This document shows, piece after piece, positions 16,367 to 24,962 of a stretch of DNA of 49,188 nucleotides; position 1 is the stretch's first letter; the number at the start of each line of letters is the position of its first letter. Location of the stretch: the NCBI GenBank assembly GCA_012522935.1, contig JAAYJN010000007.1:1-49188 (forward strand), read 5' to 3'. The position numbers and the translations under genes were made by a program. This DNA is from Candidatus Cloacimonadota bacterium (GTDB taxonomy: Bacteria; Cloacimonadota; Cloacimonadia; Cloacimonadales; Cloacimonadaceae). The notes below the pieces were generated by a model. That model had not been told where the DNA came from and ran no database searches. It worked only from the letters and a program-made list of their open reading frames with translations.

Positions 16367-17820
16367 CCACTATGCTTGATCAACACCTTTCCCTCCGCCA
16401 AAAGCAGGAGCTTGCTCTCAAGCCCAAGATGCTGCAATCTCTCAGGATGCTATCCCTGCCCATCCTGGAGCTGGAGAGCTATATCAAACAAGAGTTGATT
16501 GATAACCCGCTTTTGGAATTGCGTGAGGAAAAGGAAGATGAAGACCTGGATACCAGCAGCTATGACAGCCCACAGGAAGACAACCGCCCCCTTGAAGATC
16601 AGGATGCGCAGGAGGAGCATGACAAGAACATCTCTGAAGCGCGGGAACTTACCGAAATCCTGGATCAATGGAACGATTATCACAGCAGCTATGAATCCTA
16701 TCGAAGTGACAGCGAACAGGATCAGAGAGAAACCCTGATCCGCTATGAGGAAGACGGACGGGTGAAGTTTTTGGAGCAGCTCTATCCCCTGCAGCTCACG
16801 GAGGAAGAGTTTGACTTTTGTGCCGAACTTGTGGATAGCTGTGATAGCTACGGCTTTTTGCCCAAGGGATTTGACGTGGTGAAGACCGCACGTTATTTTG
16901 GGATTAACGCCCAGCGTGCACGCCAATTGCACGACACCATCCTGCAGCTAAATCCCAAAGGTATCACTGCCACGGATATTGGACAGTGCCTCTTGGCACA
17001 GCTTAGCCCCGAACAGCTCGAAAACCGCATCATCTGAGGGCTATGTCCCGACCCCTTTGAGGATCTCATCCATCGCCGTTATCAGAAACTAGCCTCTCAC
17101 TTTGGCGTTTCTGAGGATTCCATCCTCTTGGCACGAGAGCAGATTGCCCGCCTGGATCCCAAACCCGGGCTGCGCATCCTGCCCGGCAATGCCAGCTATG
17201 TATATCCCGATGTCACTTGGAAGAATATCGAAGGTGAGTATGTGGTAATCATCAACGACCACATCACCCCCAATATTATCATCAGCCCCCGCTATCGTAA
17301 GATGATCAACCGTGGTGCATTCGACAGGGAGACCCTGCAATACGTGAGAGAAAGGGTGAATTCTGCCAAGTTCCTCATCAAATCCATCTTTATGCGCATG
17401 CGCACCCTGGAGCGCGTGTCTCTTTCCATCATCAAGTTTCAATCAGATTTCTTTTATAAAGGCCTGGGCATCATGCAGCCACTCACTTATGCCACCATTG
17501 CCCAAGACTTGGGCGTTAGCGAATCCACCATCTCCCGCGTGGTGCGCCATAAGTATGCAGAAACCCCCTTTGGCACCTTTGCCCTCAGAGATTTCTTTAG
17601 CAGCACAGCAGGCATGGACGACAATCTGGAGACCATCTCCCGCCAACACGTCAAAAGCCACATCGTGCGCATGATAGACCAGGAAAACAAACAAAAGCCG
17701 CTCAGCGACCAGGAATTGGTGGATAACCTCAAAGAGCTGGGCATGACCGTATCCAGACGCATCATAGCCAAATACCGCTATGAAATGGGTATCTTAAACA
17801 GCCGTCTCAGAAGGAGCTAA
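16363..17820 (+). pseudogene. rpoN: RNA polymerase sigma-54 factor interrupted by one in-frame UGA
   Basis: The sigma factor for enhancer-dependent promoters. The reading frame from GTG 16363 (or ATG 16372) to TAA 17818-17820 is 485 codons, the normal RpoN length, but codon 225 (17035-17037) is TGA, in the sequence ENRII-stop-GLCPDPF. Both sides are well preserved and in the same frame. Upstream are the Gln/Leu-rich activator region (LSLRQKQELALKPKMLQSLRM) and the start of the core-binding domain. Downstream are NPKPG-like LDPKPGLRILPG, the HTH IAQDLGVSESTISRVV, and the RpoN box SRRIIAKYRY. UGA is a normal stop in neighbouring genes. It may be a fresh nonsense mutation, a sequence error or recoding. 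It overlaps lptB and lies 4 bases before lpd. Confidence 0.88.
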
Positions 17821-17824
17821 CTAT

Positions 17825-19225
17825 ATGCAGAATCATCAGGTTATCATTATTGGAGGAGGACCCGGAGGCTATGAAACCGCCATCCGCTTAAACCAATATG
17901 GGATAGATTGCGCCGTGGTGGAAGCCCAGCGCGTGGGTGGAGTGTGCCTCAATCAGGGATGCATCCCCACCAAAGCCTTGGTAAAGAGTGCCGAATTGTG
18001 GCATGAGATGCAGGAAGCCTCAGCTTTCGGACTGCCCACAGCGGATTTGAAGCTGGATTACAAGAACGTGGTGGAGCGCAAGGACAAGGTGGTGGATCAG
18101 CTTGTGGGCGGCATCGAATTCCTCTTTCGCAAACGCAATATCCCCATCTACAACCACAAAGCCACCAGCATCAACAAAGAAGGCGACCTGTGGAAGGTCT
18201 CCCTCGCCCAAGCCGATGCCATCACAGCGCCCTATGTCATCATTGCCACCGGCTCTGAATCCCGGTCTCTCCCCGGCATCAAGATCGATGAAGTGGATGT
18301 GCTTTCCTCCACCGGCATGCTACAGATGCAGGAGCTTCCCGCCAGCCTGGCTGTTATCGGCGGCGGTGTGATTGGCTGTGAGTTTGCCTCAATAATGAAC
18401 AGCTTTGGCGTAAAGGTGTATATCATCGAGTTCCTGCCCCGCATCGTAGCCTTGGAAGACGAAGAGCTTTCCAAGCGACTGGGAATGGCTCTTAAAAAGT
18501 CTGGCATCAAGATCAGCACCGGCGTGGGGCTCACCTCCATCAATAAAACCGAGGCTGGGCTGGAGCTTACCCTTTCCAACGATAGCACCCTCACCGTGGA
18601 TAAGGTCTTGATGAGCGTGGGCCGCAGCCCTGTGATGAATATAGATTGGCAGCAGGGTGCCCCCGATATGGAGAGGGGCGCCATAGTGATAGATGACTAT
18701 ATGCACAGCTCTTTGGATGGCGTATATGCCATCGGAGACGTTACCAACAAGCTGGCTTTGGCACACACCGCCAGCAAGCAGGGCATGATAGCCGCAGAGC
18801 ATATTCACTGTCGGATACTGGGCAAACAGTGTGATATCCCTGCCTTGGAGTATGCCAACATCCCCCGCTGCACCTTCACCAGCCTGGAGCTGGCATCTGT
18901 GGGGCTTAGCGAAGCCGATGCCAAAGAGCGTTTTGGTGAAATCATCGTGGGCAAATTCCCCTTCACGGCATCCGGCAAAGCCCTCGCCATGGGTAATGCC
19001 AATGGACTTGTCAAGACCATCGCCCGAGCAGACACCCAGGAGCTGGTGGGAATGCACATCCTGGGGCCCAACGCTGCCGAATTGATAGCCCAGGGTGCCA
19101 TCCTCATTGCCCAAGGCGCCAAAGCAGAGGCAGCGGAAGCCATCACCTTTGCCCATCCCACTTTATCTGAAGCAATCAAGGAATCCATCGAGGATATCCG
19201 CAAGCTTTCCATACATAAAATTTAA
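17825..19225 (+). CDS. lpd: Dihydrolipoyl dehydrogenase
   Basis: A 466-residue FAD enzyme that reoxidises dihydrolipoamide in 2-oxoacid dehydrogenase or glycine cleavage complexes. It shows FAD-binding IIGGGPGGYETA at the N terminus, the redox disulfide GGVCLNQGCIPTKAL near 38-52, NAD-binding VIGGGVIGCEFAS near 178, FAD-binding GVYAIGDV near 300, and the C-terminal His-Glu pair in FAHPTLSEAIKES near 441-453. A strong AAGGAG site precedes the ATG, 4 bases after the rpoN stop. Its substrate complexes are not encoded nearby; lplA at 9175 supplies lipoylation. Confidence 0.96.
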   Translation: MQNHQVIIIGGGPGGYETAIRLNQYGIDCAVVEAQRVGGVCLNQGCIPTKALVKSAELWHEMQEASAFGLPTADLKLDYKNVVERKDKVVDQLVGGIEFLFRKRNIPIYNHKATSINKEGDLWKVSLAQADAITAPYVIIATGSESRSLPGIKIDEVDVLSSTGMLQMQELPASLAVIGGGVIGCEFASIMNSFGVKVYIIEFLPRIVALEDEELSKRLGMALKKSGIKISTGVGLTSINKTEAGLELTLSNDSTLTVDKVLMSVGRSPVMNIDWQQGAPDMERGAIVIDDYMHSSLDGVYAIGDVTNKLALAHTASKQGMIAAEHIHCRILGKQCDIPALEYANIPRCTFTSLELASVGLSEADAKERFGEIIVGKFPFTASGKALAMGNANGLVKTIARADTQELVGMHILGPNAAELIAQGAILIAQGAKAEAAEAITFAHPTLSEAIKESIEDIRKLSIHKI

Positions 19226-19242
19226 TCAAAAAAGGAGGTATC

Positions 19243-19779
19243 ATGCAGATTACGATTACTGCCCGCCACTTTGAGCTAACCAAGGCCATTAGGGATTATG
19301 TGGAATCTTCCTGCCTTAAAATCCAGAAGTACTTTGACCACATCATCTATATGCACATCACTCTGGCTTTGGAAAACAACCGCAACCTCTGCGAAATTTC
19401 GCTGGGTGCATCCAGATTCAACCTGCAAAGCCAAGCTGAGGAGATGGATATGTATCTCTCCATTGATACAGCTTTGGACAGAATGGAAGCCCAGATCAAA
19501 AAGCTCAAAGACCGTGTGACCGACCACCAAAAGAAAGCTCTCAAAGACCACTTCCGAGACTTCTCCCGAGCCACTGAAATCGAAGTGAATACCGAAAGTC
19601 GAGCCCGTAAAACTGTCAAAACCAAACGCGTCGTACCTGAAAGCATGGACATTCAGGAAGCGATGGAGAAAATTGATGGCATGAAAGAGGAATTCCTCAT
19701 CTTTAGAAATGTAGAAACTGACCGCTTGAACGTCTTGGTAAAAAAAGACGCCGAGCATTATAAACTGTTTGAACCATAA
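19243..19779 (+). CDS. hpf: Ribosome hibernation promoting factor, long form
   Basis: A 178-residue protein that binds the 30S decoding site in stationary phase. Residues 1-105 are the S30AE domain (ITITARHFELTKAIRDYVES). The C-terminal 55 residues (EAMEKIDGMKEEFLIFRNVE then LNVLVKKDAEHYKLFEP) are the dimerisation domain of long HPF, so it should form 100S dimers without RMF. The site AAGGAGG lies 6 bases before the ATG. It sits downstream of rpoN as in many proteobacteria, here with lpd inserted between. A long hairpin follows. Confidence 0.95.
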   Translation: MQITITARHFELTKAIRDYVESSCLKIQKYFDHIIYMHITLALENNRNLCEISLGASRFNLQSQAEEMDMYLSIDTALDRMEAQIKKLKDRVTDHQKKALKDHFRDFSRATEIEVNTESRARKTVKTKRVVPESMDIQEAMEKIDGMKEEFLIFRNVETDRLNVLVKKDAEHYKLFEP

Positions 19780-19785
19780 ACTCTT

Positions 19786-19850
19786 GCTGGCATATCCTCC
19801 CTCCGCCAATGGCCTGATAGCCTCACACGGAGGGAGGATGCCCAGCAGCT
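19786..19850 (+). other. Long hairpin between hpf and hprK
   Basis: GCTGGCAT-AT-CCTCCCTCCG pairs with CGGAGGGAGG-ATGCC-C-AGC, giving a stem of about 18 bp with two small bulges and a loop of about 22 bases. No U-run follows, so it is not a simple intrinsic terminator. It could be an mRNA processing or stability element setting hprK expression relative to hpf. Confidence 0.75.
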
Positions 19851-19866
19851 ATCATGGAGATATAAT

Positions 19867-20853
19867 ATGCGGGAACTTACTGTAAAAGAACTGTTTGACT
19901 ACAAAAAGAAAGACCTCGCCCTTTCCATCGTCACCGAGCCGGAAACCCTAAACAAAAAGATCAACTCTCCCCACGTAAACCGTCCCGGCCTTGCCATCAC
20001 CGGCTGGCTGGAGGTTTTCACCCCGGAGCGCATCCAGATCTTTGGCGAGGCAGAAGTGCGCTATCTGCAAAGCATCAGCAAAGACCTGATGTTGGAGCGC
20101 CTGGGCAATCTCTTCAAGACGGATATCCCTTGCGTGATTATCAGCAAGGGGCTCACCCTGCCTCCGCTGGTGGAACACCTGGCAAACGACCTCAATATCG
20201 CCCTTCTCTCCAGCCGCCTTTCCACCCTGCAATTGATTTACCAGCTCAACCGCTTTCTGCAGGATATATTCGCCCTGGAAAAGACCATCCACGGCACCCT
20301 GGTGGACGTATTTGGTTTGGGCATACTGCTCACCGGCAAAAGCGGCATTGGCAAAAGCGAATGTGCCCTGGATTTGGTGAACCGCGGCCACAGCCTCGTG
20401 GGCGATGATTTGATCGCCATGCGCCTCATAAACGACCAATTGATAGGCAAAAGCGGCAGAGACTTTGGCTTCTTTATGGAAATCCGCGGCGTGGGCTTTG
20501 TGAATGTGGACAAGATGTTTGGCATCGAAAGGGTGCGCCACCAAAAGACAATCGACATGCAGATTGAGCTGATGCCCTGGCAGGAAAACATGGATTACGA
20601 ACGCATCGGACTCACCAGCAACTATGTGGAACACCTGGGCATCAAGCTCCCCATCATCTACCTGCCCGTATCTCCGGGAAAAAGCGTCTCCGTGGTGGTG
20701 GAAGTTGCCGCCAAAAACCAACTGCTGAAAGGCGTTGGCTATGATGCTGCGGAAGATTTTAACCGCAGGCTAAACGAAGAAATCCGCAAACAGACACTAT
20801 TTAAGAAGAACAAGGCTATGGACGATGATCAGCAAAACGGTAAAGATAACTAA
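19867..20853 (+). CDS. hprK: HPr kinase/phosphorylase
   Basis: A 328-residue bifunctional enzyme that phosphorylates and dephosphorylates Ser46 of HPr. The N-terminal regulatory domain covers about 1-130. The catalytic domain has IHGTLVDVFG (the conserved His of the family near 142), P-loop LLTGKSGIGKSECALDL near 154-170, LVGDDLIAM near 178, and the HprK signature MEIRGVGFVNVDKMFG near 203. Length is standard. Its 3' end overlaps ptsH by 29 bases, so kinase and substrate are translationally coupled. Confidence 0.97.
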   Translation: MRELTVKELFDYKKKDLALSIVTEPETLNKKINSPHVNRPGLAITGWLEVFTPERIQIFGEAEVRYLQSISKDLMLERLGNLFKTDIPCVIISKGLTLPPLVEHLANDLNIALLSSRLSTLQLIYQLNRFLQDIFALEKTIHGTLVDVFGLGILLTGKSGIGKSECALDLVNRGHSLVGDDLIAMRLINDQLIGKSGRDFGFFMEIRGVGFVNVDKMFGIERVRHQKTIDMQIELMPWQENMDYERIGLTSNYVEHLGIKLPIIYLPVSPGKSVSVVVEVAAKNQLLKGVGYDAAEDFNRRLNEEIRKQTLFKKNKAMDDDQQNGKDN

Positions 20854-21091
20854 CCGCCTGGGTTTGCACGCACGTCCCTCTGCCCTCCTGGTAAAGGCAG
20901 CCACCAAATATCGCTCCGAATTTCACATCGAAAAAGACGGCATGAAGGTGAACGGCAAAAGCATCTTGGGCGTGATGATGCTTGCTGCAGAGCATGGCAG
21001 CACGCTGGTTTTAACCGCCGAAGGAGTGGATGCCGAATACCTTTTGGAAGAAATCTCCGCCCTCATCGAACAAGGCTTTGGAGATGAATAA
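20825..21091 (+). CDS. ptsH: Phosphocarrier protein HPr
   Basis: An 88-residue PTS phosphocarrier. Both regulatory sites fall at canonical positions: His15 in NRLGLHARPSA (phosphorylated by enzyme I) and Ser46 in NGKSILGVMML (target of HprK). This makes it a Ser-regulated HPr like those of Firmicutes rather than NPr. It overlaps hprK upstream and ptsI downstream (8 bases). No EIIB or EIIC is encoded in the window, and only an EIIA-CBS fusion is visible as an acceptor. Confidence 0.97.
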   Translation: MISKTVKITNRLGLHARPSALLVKAATKYRSEFHIEKDGMKVNGKSILGVMMLAAEHGSTLVLTAEGVDAEYLLEEISALIEQGFGDE

Positions 21092-22808
21092 AGTATATAA
21101 AGGGAATACCATCAATGCCGGTATCCATATCGGCAAAGCCCGGTTTTTATCCTCCCTGTCCCAGATAGTCCCCTCCCACAAAGTCACTGCAGATGAGGCT
21201 GCCGAGGAATTTAACCACCTCACCGCTGCCCTGCAAAAGGCTTCCGCCCAGATTGCAGATATCCTTGCCACACTGCCCTCTGATGGGGCTGAACGTGAAA
21301 TCTTCGACGCCCATCAGATGATCCTCCACGATCCGGATCTCCTTGCCAGATTGGAGCATCTGGTACATACGGATGGATACAATTCCGCCCAAGCCATCCG
21401 CACCGCCTTTGAAGAGGTGATTCACACATTTAATGGGATGCAAAACGACTTTTTTGCCCAACGTGCTGCCGATTATAAAGACTTGCAACAGCGCATCCTG
21501 GTGATTCTTTTGGGAGATGTGGCTGATCCCCTTGCCGCCTTCCAGCCCTCCGAGGTGCTCTTTGCCTCGGAGACCAGCCCCAGCCTCGTGATCGCCATGG
21601 CAGATAAAGGCATCCCCGCTTGGGTGAGCCAGAAAGGCGCTTACACCTCTCATGCCGCCATCCTTTCCCGTGGCTTGGATATTGTGGCGCTCTCTTCCAT
21701 ACACGATCTGCCAGACTTGGTGAAAGACGGAGATATGGTGGTGGTGGACGCCATCGAGGGCAAGCTGATTGTGGCTCCCGATGAGGATACCCTCCGGCAC
21801 TATCAACAGCTGCAACAGCGCTTGCAATCTGCCGATGCTTTGGATCAGGCAGCTGCTCTCAAACCCGCCATCACCCAAAATGGACGCACCATCAAGGTCT
21901 TGGCAAATATAGAATTACCCTCGGAATCTGCCACCCTCAAGGATGCCGGAGCAGAAGGCATAGGGCTATTCAGGACAGAATTTCTGTATCTGGATCAAAG
22001 CTCCCTGCCCTCTCAAGAGCAGCAATACCACCATTATCTCACCGTTGCCCGCCAGATGGCGCCCCATCCCGTCACCATCCGCACCTTCGATTTGGGTGGA
22101 GACAAGCTTTCCCACCTCATCCCCTCAGAGCGGGAGGACAACCCCTATTTGGGCTGTCGTGGGCTCAGGTTTTCACTTTCCCGCAAGGATATCTTCAAAA
22201 CCCAGCTCAAAGCCGTTTTGCGCGCTGCTCTTCACGGCGATCTGCGCCTGATGTTTCCCATGGTCAATGATGTCACAGATTTACGTGCAGCCAGAGAATT
22301 GGTGCAAAAATGCAGTGAGGAATTGACTGAGGAGGGGGTTGGACATAAGGCAGACATCCCCTTGGGAGTGATGATTGAAGTGCCTTCCGCTGCCTTGTGT
22401 GCCTATGAATTGGCGCAAGAGGCAGATTTCTTTAGCCTGGGCACCAACGATCTTGCCCAATACACCCTGGCTGTAGACCGCAATTCCGATGCCCTTGCCA
22501 AGAAATATATCCAACACCACCCCGCCGTCATCCGCTTGATAGCCTTCACCATAGCCGCTGCCAAAGAGGCGGGCATCCCCGTGGCAGTATGTGGTGAAAT
22601 GTCTTCCATTCCCAAATACATCCCGCTTTTGGTGGGCATGGGCATAGATGAGCTCAGCGTTCCTCCCCGCAGGGTTGCCCGTTGCAAAGCGATTATCCGC
22701 GCTTGTGATCAGGCGTTGGAAGACACCCTGCAAAGCACCCAGCCACACAGTTTGACGGCATTGGAAAAACTGATAAACCAAGACTTTAAAAAATACTACC
22801 AGATTTGA
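21084..22808 (+). CDS. ptsI: PTS enzyme I (PEP-protein phosphotransferase)
   Basis: A 574-residue enzyme I that takes phosphate from PEP and passes it to His15 of HPr. It has the phosphohistidine motif GAYTSHAAILSRGLDIVAL near residue 185, FRTEFLYLDQ near 298, FDLGGDK near 337, GCRGLRFSL near 360, and the C-terminal GTNDLAQYTLAVDRN near 452 plus the catalytic Cys in AVCGEMSS near 500. It lacks an N-terminal GAF, so it is not the PtsP nitrogen type. ATG 21084 is preferred over an upstream frame extension because the family start KVYKGNTINAGI follows. pgi begins 7 bases after its stop. Confidence 0.97.
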   Translation: MNKVYKGNTINAGIHIGKARFLSSLSQIVPSHKVTADEAAEEFNHLTAALQKASAQIADILATLPSDGAEREIFDAHQMILHDPDLLARLEHLVHTDGYNSAQAIRTAFEEVIHTFNGMQNDFFAQRAADYKDLQQRILVILLGDVADPLAAFQPSEVLFASETSPSLVIAMADKGIPAWVSQKGAYTSHAAILSRGLDIVALSSIHDLPDLVKDGDMVVVDAIEGKLIVAPDEDTLRHYQQLQQRLQSADALDQAAALKPAITQNGRTIKVLANIELPSESATLKDAGAEGIGLFRTEFLYLDQSSLPSQEQQYHHYLTVARQMAPHPVTIRTFDLGGDKLSHLIPSEREDNPYLGCRGLRFSLSRKDIFKTQLKAVLRAALHGDLRLMFPMVNDVTDLRAARELVQKCSEELTEEGVGHKADIPLGVMIEVPSAALCAYELAQEADFFSLGTNDLAQYTLAVDRNSDALAKKYIQHHPAVIRLIAFTIAAAKEAGIPVAVCGEMSSIPKYIPLLVGMGIDELSVPPRRVARCKAIIRACDQALEDTLQSTQPHSLTALEKLINQDFKKYYQI

Positions 22809-22815
22809 GGTCCAC

Positions 22816-24150
22816 ATGATTCAATTCGATTATCGCAATATGCTATATTCCCCGCAACTTAAGCGGGCTCTCAGCCCCCAGCAGATTGAGGATATGCAAG
22901 GCGCCATCCAAGAGGCACATCAGGAAATAGAGGCACAGCGCAAAGCCGATATCCTGGGCTTTTATGCCCTGCCTGAGCAGGATACCGGTCATATCGATAG
23001 CTTTATCCGGCAAATCGATCCCCGTTTTGATACGATGCTGATTTTGGGCATCGGCGGCTCTGCATTGGGCAATAAGGCACTGTATTCAGCACTGCGCACG
23101 GAGCGCAAGCTGCCCCGCCGTGTATTGGTGTATGACAACGTAGATCCCGTCTTTTTGCATGAGATCTTAGCTGAAATCAATCTGGAAACCACCCTCTTCA
23201 ATGTGATCACCAAAAGTGGCACCACCGCCGAAACCATGGCTGGCTACATGATTCTCACGGATATCATCAAACAGCGTTTCCCGGATGATTATACCCGGCG
23301 CATCATCATTACCACAGACCGTGAAAAGGGCTTTTTGCGCCAGGTAATCCAGAAGGAAGGCTATCATTCTTTTATCGTGCCAGACAACGTGGGCGGACGC
23401 TTCTCTGTTCTCACGGATGTGGGGCTGCTCTCTTCTGCCTTTGCCGGCATGGATATTGCCCAGCTTCTCAAAGGTGCGGCTGCCATGAGAGAACGCGCGG
23501 AAAACAGCGATATCTGGGCAAACCCTGCCTACCTCAATGGCGTGATGCACTTTCTTTATATGCGCCAGGGCAAAAATATCAGCGTGATGATGCCCTATTC
23601 CAATTCCCTGTATGATATCGCGGATTGGTATCGCCAGCTGTGGGCGGAAAGCCTTGGCAAGCGTAAAGACACCAGGAATAGAGACATCTATGTGGGGCAA
23701 ACCCCCGTCAAGGCGTTGGGCAGCACAGACCAACATTCACAGGTGCAGCTTTATGCTGAGGGACCTTTTGACAAGGTCTTCACCTTCCTCAAGGTGCAAA
23801 GCTTCAATCACGATTACACGATCCCCAACCTGCATCCAGACCGCGAGGAGGTCAGCTATTTGGGTGGCAAAAAGCTATCTGAACTCCTTAATGCAGAAGC
23901 CCTTGCCACAGCCGTTGCCCTCACCAATGCCGGGCGTCCCAATGCCAGCATCACCTTCCCCACTCTGGATGAATACCATGTGGGCGAATTCGTGATGATG
24001 TATGAGATTCAGACCGTTTTCACCGGCATGCTGCTGCACATTGATCCCCTTGATCAACCCGGTGTGGAAGCCGGCAAAATAGCCACTTATGCCCTGATGG
24101 GTAAAAAGGGTTATGAAGAGGAGTTGGAGCGGATCAAGAGCCTGCTGTAA
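22816..24150 (+). CDS. pgi: Glucose-6-phosphate isomerase
   Basis: A 444-residue isomerase interconverting glucose 6-phosphate and fructose 6-phosphate. Motifs are LGIGGSALGNKALYSAL near residue 76, VITKSGTTAETMAGY near 132 (the phosphate-binding loop), VGGRFSVLTDVGLL near 192, and STDQHSQVQLYAEGP near 305 with the catalytic His. The short length matches the bacterial Firmicutes-like PGI rather than the 550-residue E. coli form. It ends the metK-to-pgi gene run, next to PTS genes and consistent with a link to sugar status. Confidence 0.96.
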   Translation: MIQFDYRNMLYSPQLKRALSPQQIEDMQGAIQEAHQEIEAQRKADILGFYALPEQDTGHIDSFIRQIDPRFDTMLILGIGGSALGNKALYSALRTERKLPRRVLVYDNVDPVFLHEILAEINLETTLFNVITKSGTTAETMAGYMILTDIIKQRFPDDYTRRIIITTDREKGFLRQVIQKEGYHSFIVPDNVGGRFSVLTDVGLLSSAFAGMDIAQLLKGAAAMRERAENSDIWANPAYLNGVMHFLYMRQGKNISVMMPYSNSLYDIADWYRQLWAESLGKRKDTRNRDIYVGQTPVKALGSTDQHSQVQLYAEGPFDKVFTFLKVQSFNHDYTIPNLHPDREEVSYLGGKKLSELLNAEALATAVALTNAGRPNASITFPTLDEYHVGEFVMMYEIQTVFTGMLLHIDPLDQPGVEAGKIATYALMGKKGYEEELERIKSLL

Positions 24151-24190
24151 AGACATTTTGAGTTTGGCAATCCTCAGCGTATGGAATTGC

Positions 24191-24241
24191 ATACCTGGGA
24201 ACAGGGTGCCGTTAGCTGGCTAAATTTCATGTGCCAGGTAT
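24191..24241. repeat. Imperfect inverted repeat downstream of pgi
   Basis: ATACCTGG (24191-24198) and CCAGGTAT (24234-24241) flank a small central dyad TTAGC-TG-GCTAA (24213-24224). There is no T-run, so it is a weak candidate for a pgi terminator. Confidence 0.5.
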
Positions 24242-24261
24242 CAGCTTCAGTATTATTTGAT

Positions 24262-24370
24262 TCATCGCGAGCGCAGCGAGCTCCCTAAGAGAGTCTCAGC
24301 AGAGACGCTATTTCAGGTCAATTCCTATTATATCTATACATTAGGAGTCTCACCAGAGACGGCATATTTG
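24262..24370. repeat. GAGTCTC-type intergenic repeat, copy 1
   Basis: The block runs TCATCGCGAGCGCAGCGAGC, a GAGTCTCAGCAGAGACG unit, TTTCAGGTCAA and, after about 30 bases, GAGTCTCACCAGAGACGGCAT. The same order of parts recurs at 39673-39780. Each GAGTCTC...GAGACG unit is itself a short hairpin. Confidence 0.8.
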
Positions 24371-24470
24371 GCTCGCAGCGCGAGAGCATAGAGGTGCTAA
24401 AGCGCCTGTTGATTGCCCACTGTGTTTACGGTTGAGGTTCGTTTTGCTCAAGTCGAGTCCCTGCTTCTTC

Positions 24471-24547
24471 CCCATTAGCCACCCTTGTCTCTCCCTTGTC
24501 TCGACAAGGGAGAGACAAGGGAGAGACAAGGGTGGTTAATGGGCAAG
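24471..24547. repeat. Long palindromic intergenic element, copy 2 (expanded)
   Basis: CCCATTAGCCACCCTTGTCT on the left and AGACAAGGGTGGTTAATGGG on the right. The centre has additional CTCCCTTGTCTC / GAGACAAGGGA units compared with copy 3, so the internal unit number varies. It sits between pgi and a convergent lipoprotein gene. Confidence 0.88.
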
Positions 24548-24578
24548 GAGTGCCCAGACCTTAAATTGGCTGACGCCT

Positions 24579-24962
24579 TTATCTGTTCTCTTCCTCTTCT
24601 TCCTTGATCTTGAGCACAGTGCGCAACATCTTGGGATTGCCAGTATTAAAGGTACATTCCCACATTCCGTCTGCTTTTTTTTCAAAGACAAGCTTGCCGG
24701 GAATATCAACAGAAAGTACAGAATCATGAGAATGCGCCAGGTCAAAACCAAATTCAACCACATATATTGTGGGATCATCGTCGCAATATTCCTCATTTTT
24801 GATTCTGATTCTCTTTACCTTATACCTTTCTCCCAACAGCTCCACCACGTTTTCCTTCAGGATGGCAAACTGTTGTTTCTTCAGACGAGAAATCTTGGGA
24901 TTACATGCTGATAACAGCATCATACATAGAACGATAATGATAAAGCCGCTAAGCGTCTTCAT
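24579..24962 (-). CDS. Small hypothetical lipoprotein
   Basis: 127 residues with a clear lipoprotein signal (MKTLSGFIIIVLCMMLLSAC, lipobox LSAC) so that Cys20 would carry the lipid. The mature part starts with a basic segment (ISRLKKQQF) and ends in an acidic run EEEEENR. A GGAGGG site precedes the ATG at 24962. I recognise no domain. It stands alone between repeat elements and a 397-base gap, convergent with pgi. Confidence 0.75.
   Translation of the reverse strand: MKTLSGFIIIVLCMMLLSACNPKISRLKKQQFAILKENVVELLGERYKVKRIRIKNEEYCDDDPTIYVVEFGFDLAHSHDSVLSVDIPGKLVFEKKADGMWECTFNTGNPKMLRTVLKIKEEEEENR

Noticed and set aside
17035-17037. UGA in rpoN as selenocysteine or as a reassigned sense codon
   Set aside because: No convincing SECIS-like stem-loop follows, RpoN is not a selenoprotein family, and many genes here (kdsA, lptA, ptsI, mltG) use UGA as their stop.
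19786-19850. Hairpin after hpf as an intrinsic terminator
   Set aside because: No T-run follows the stem, and hprK starts only 17 bases later.
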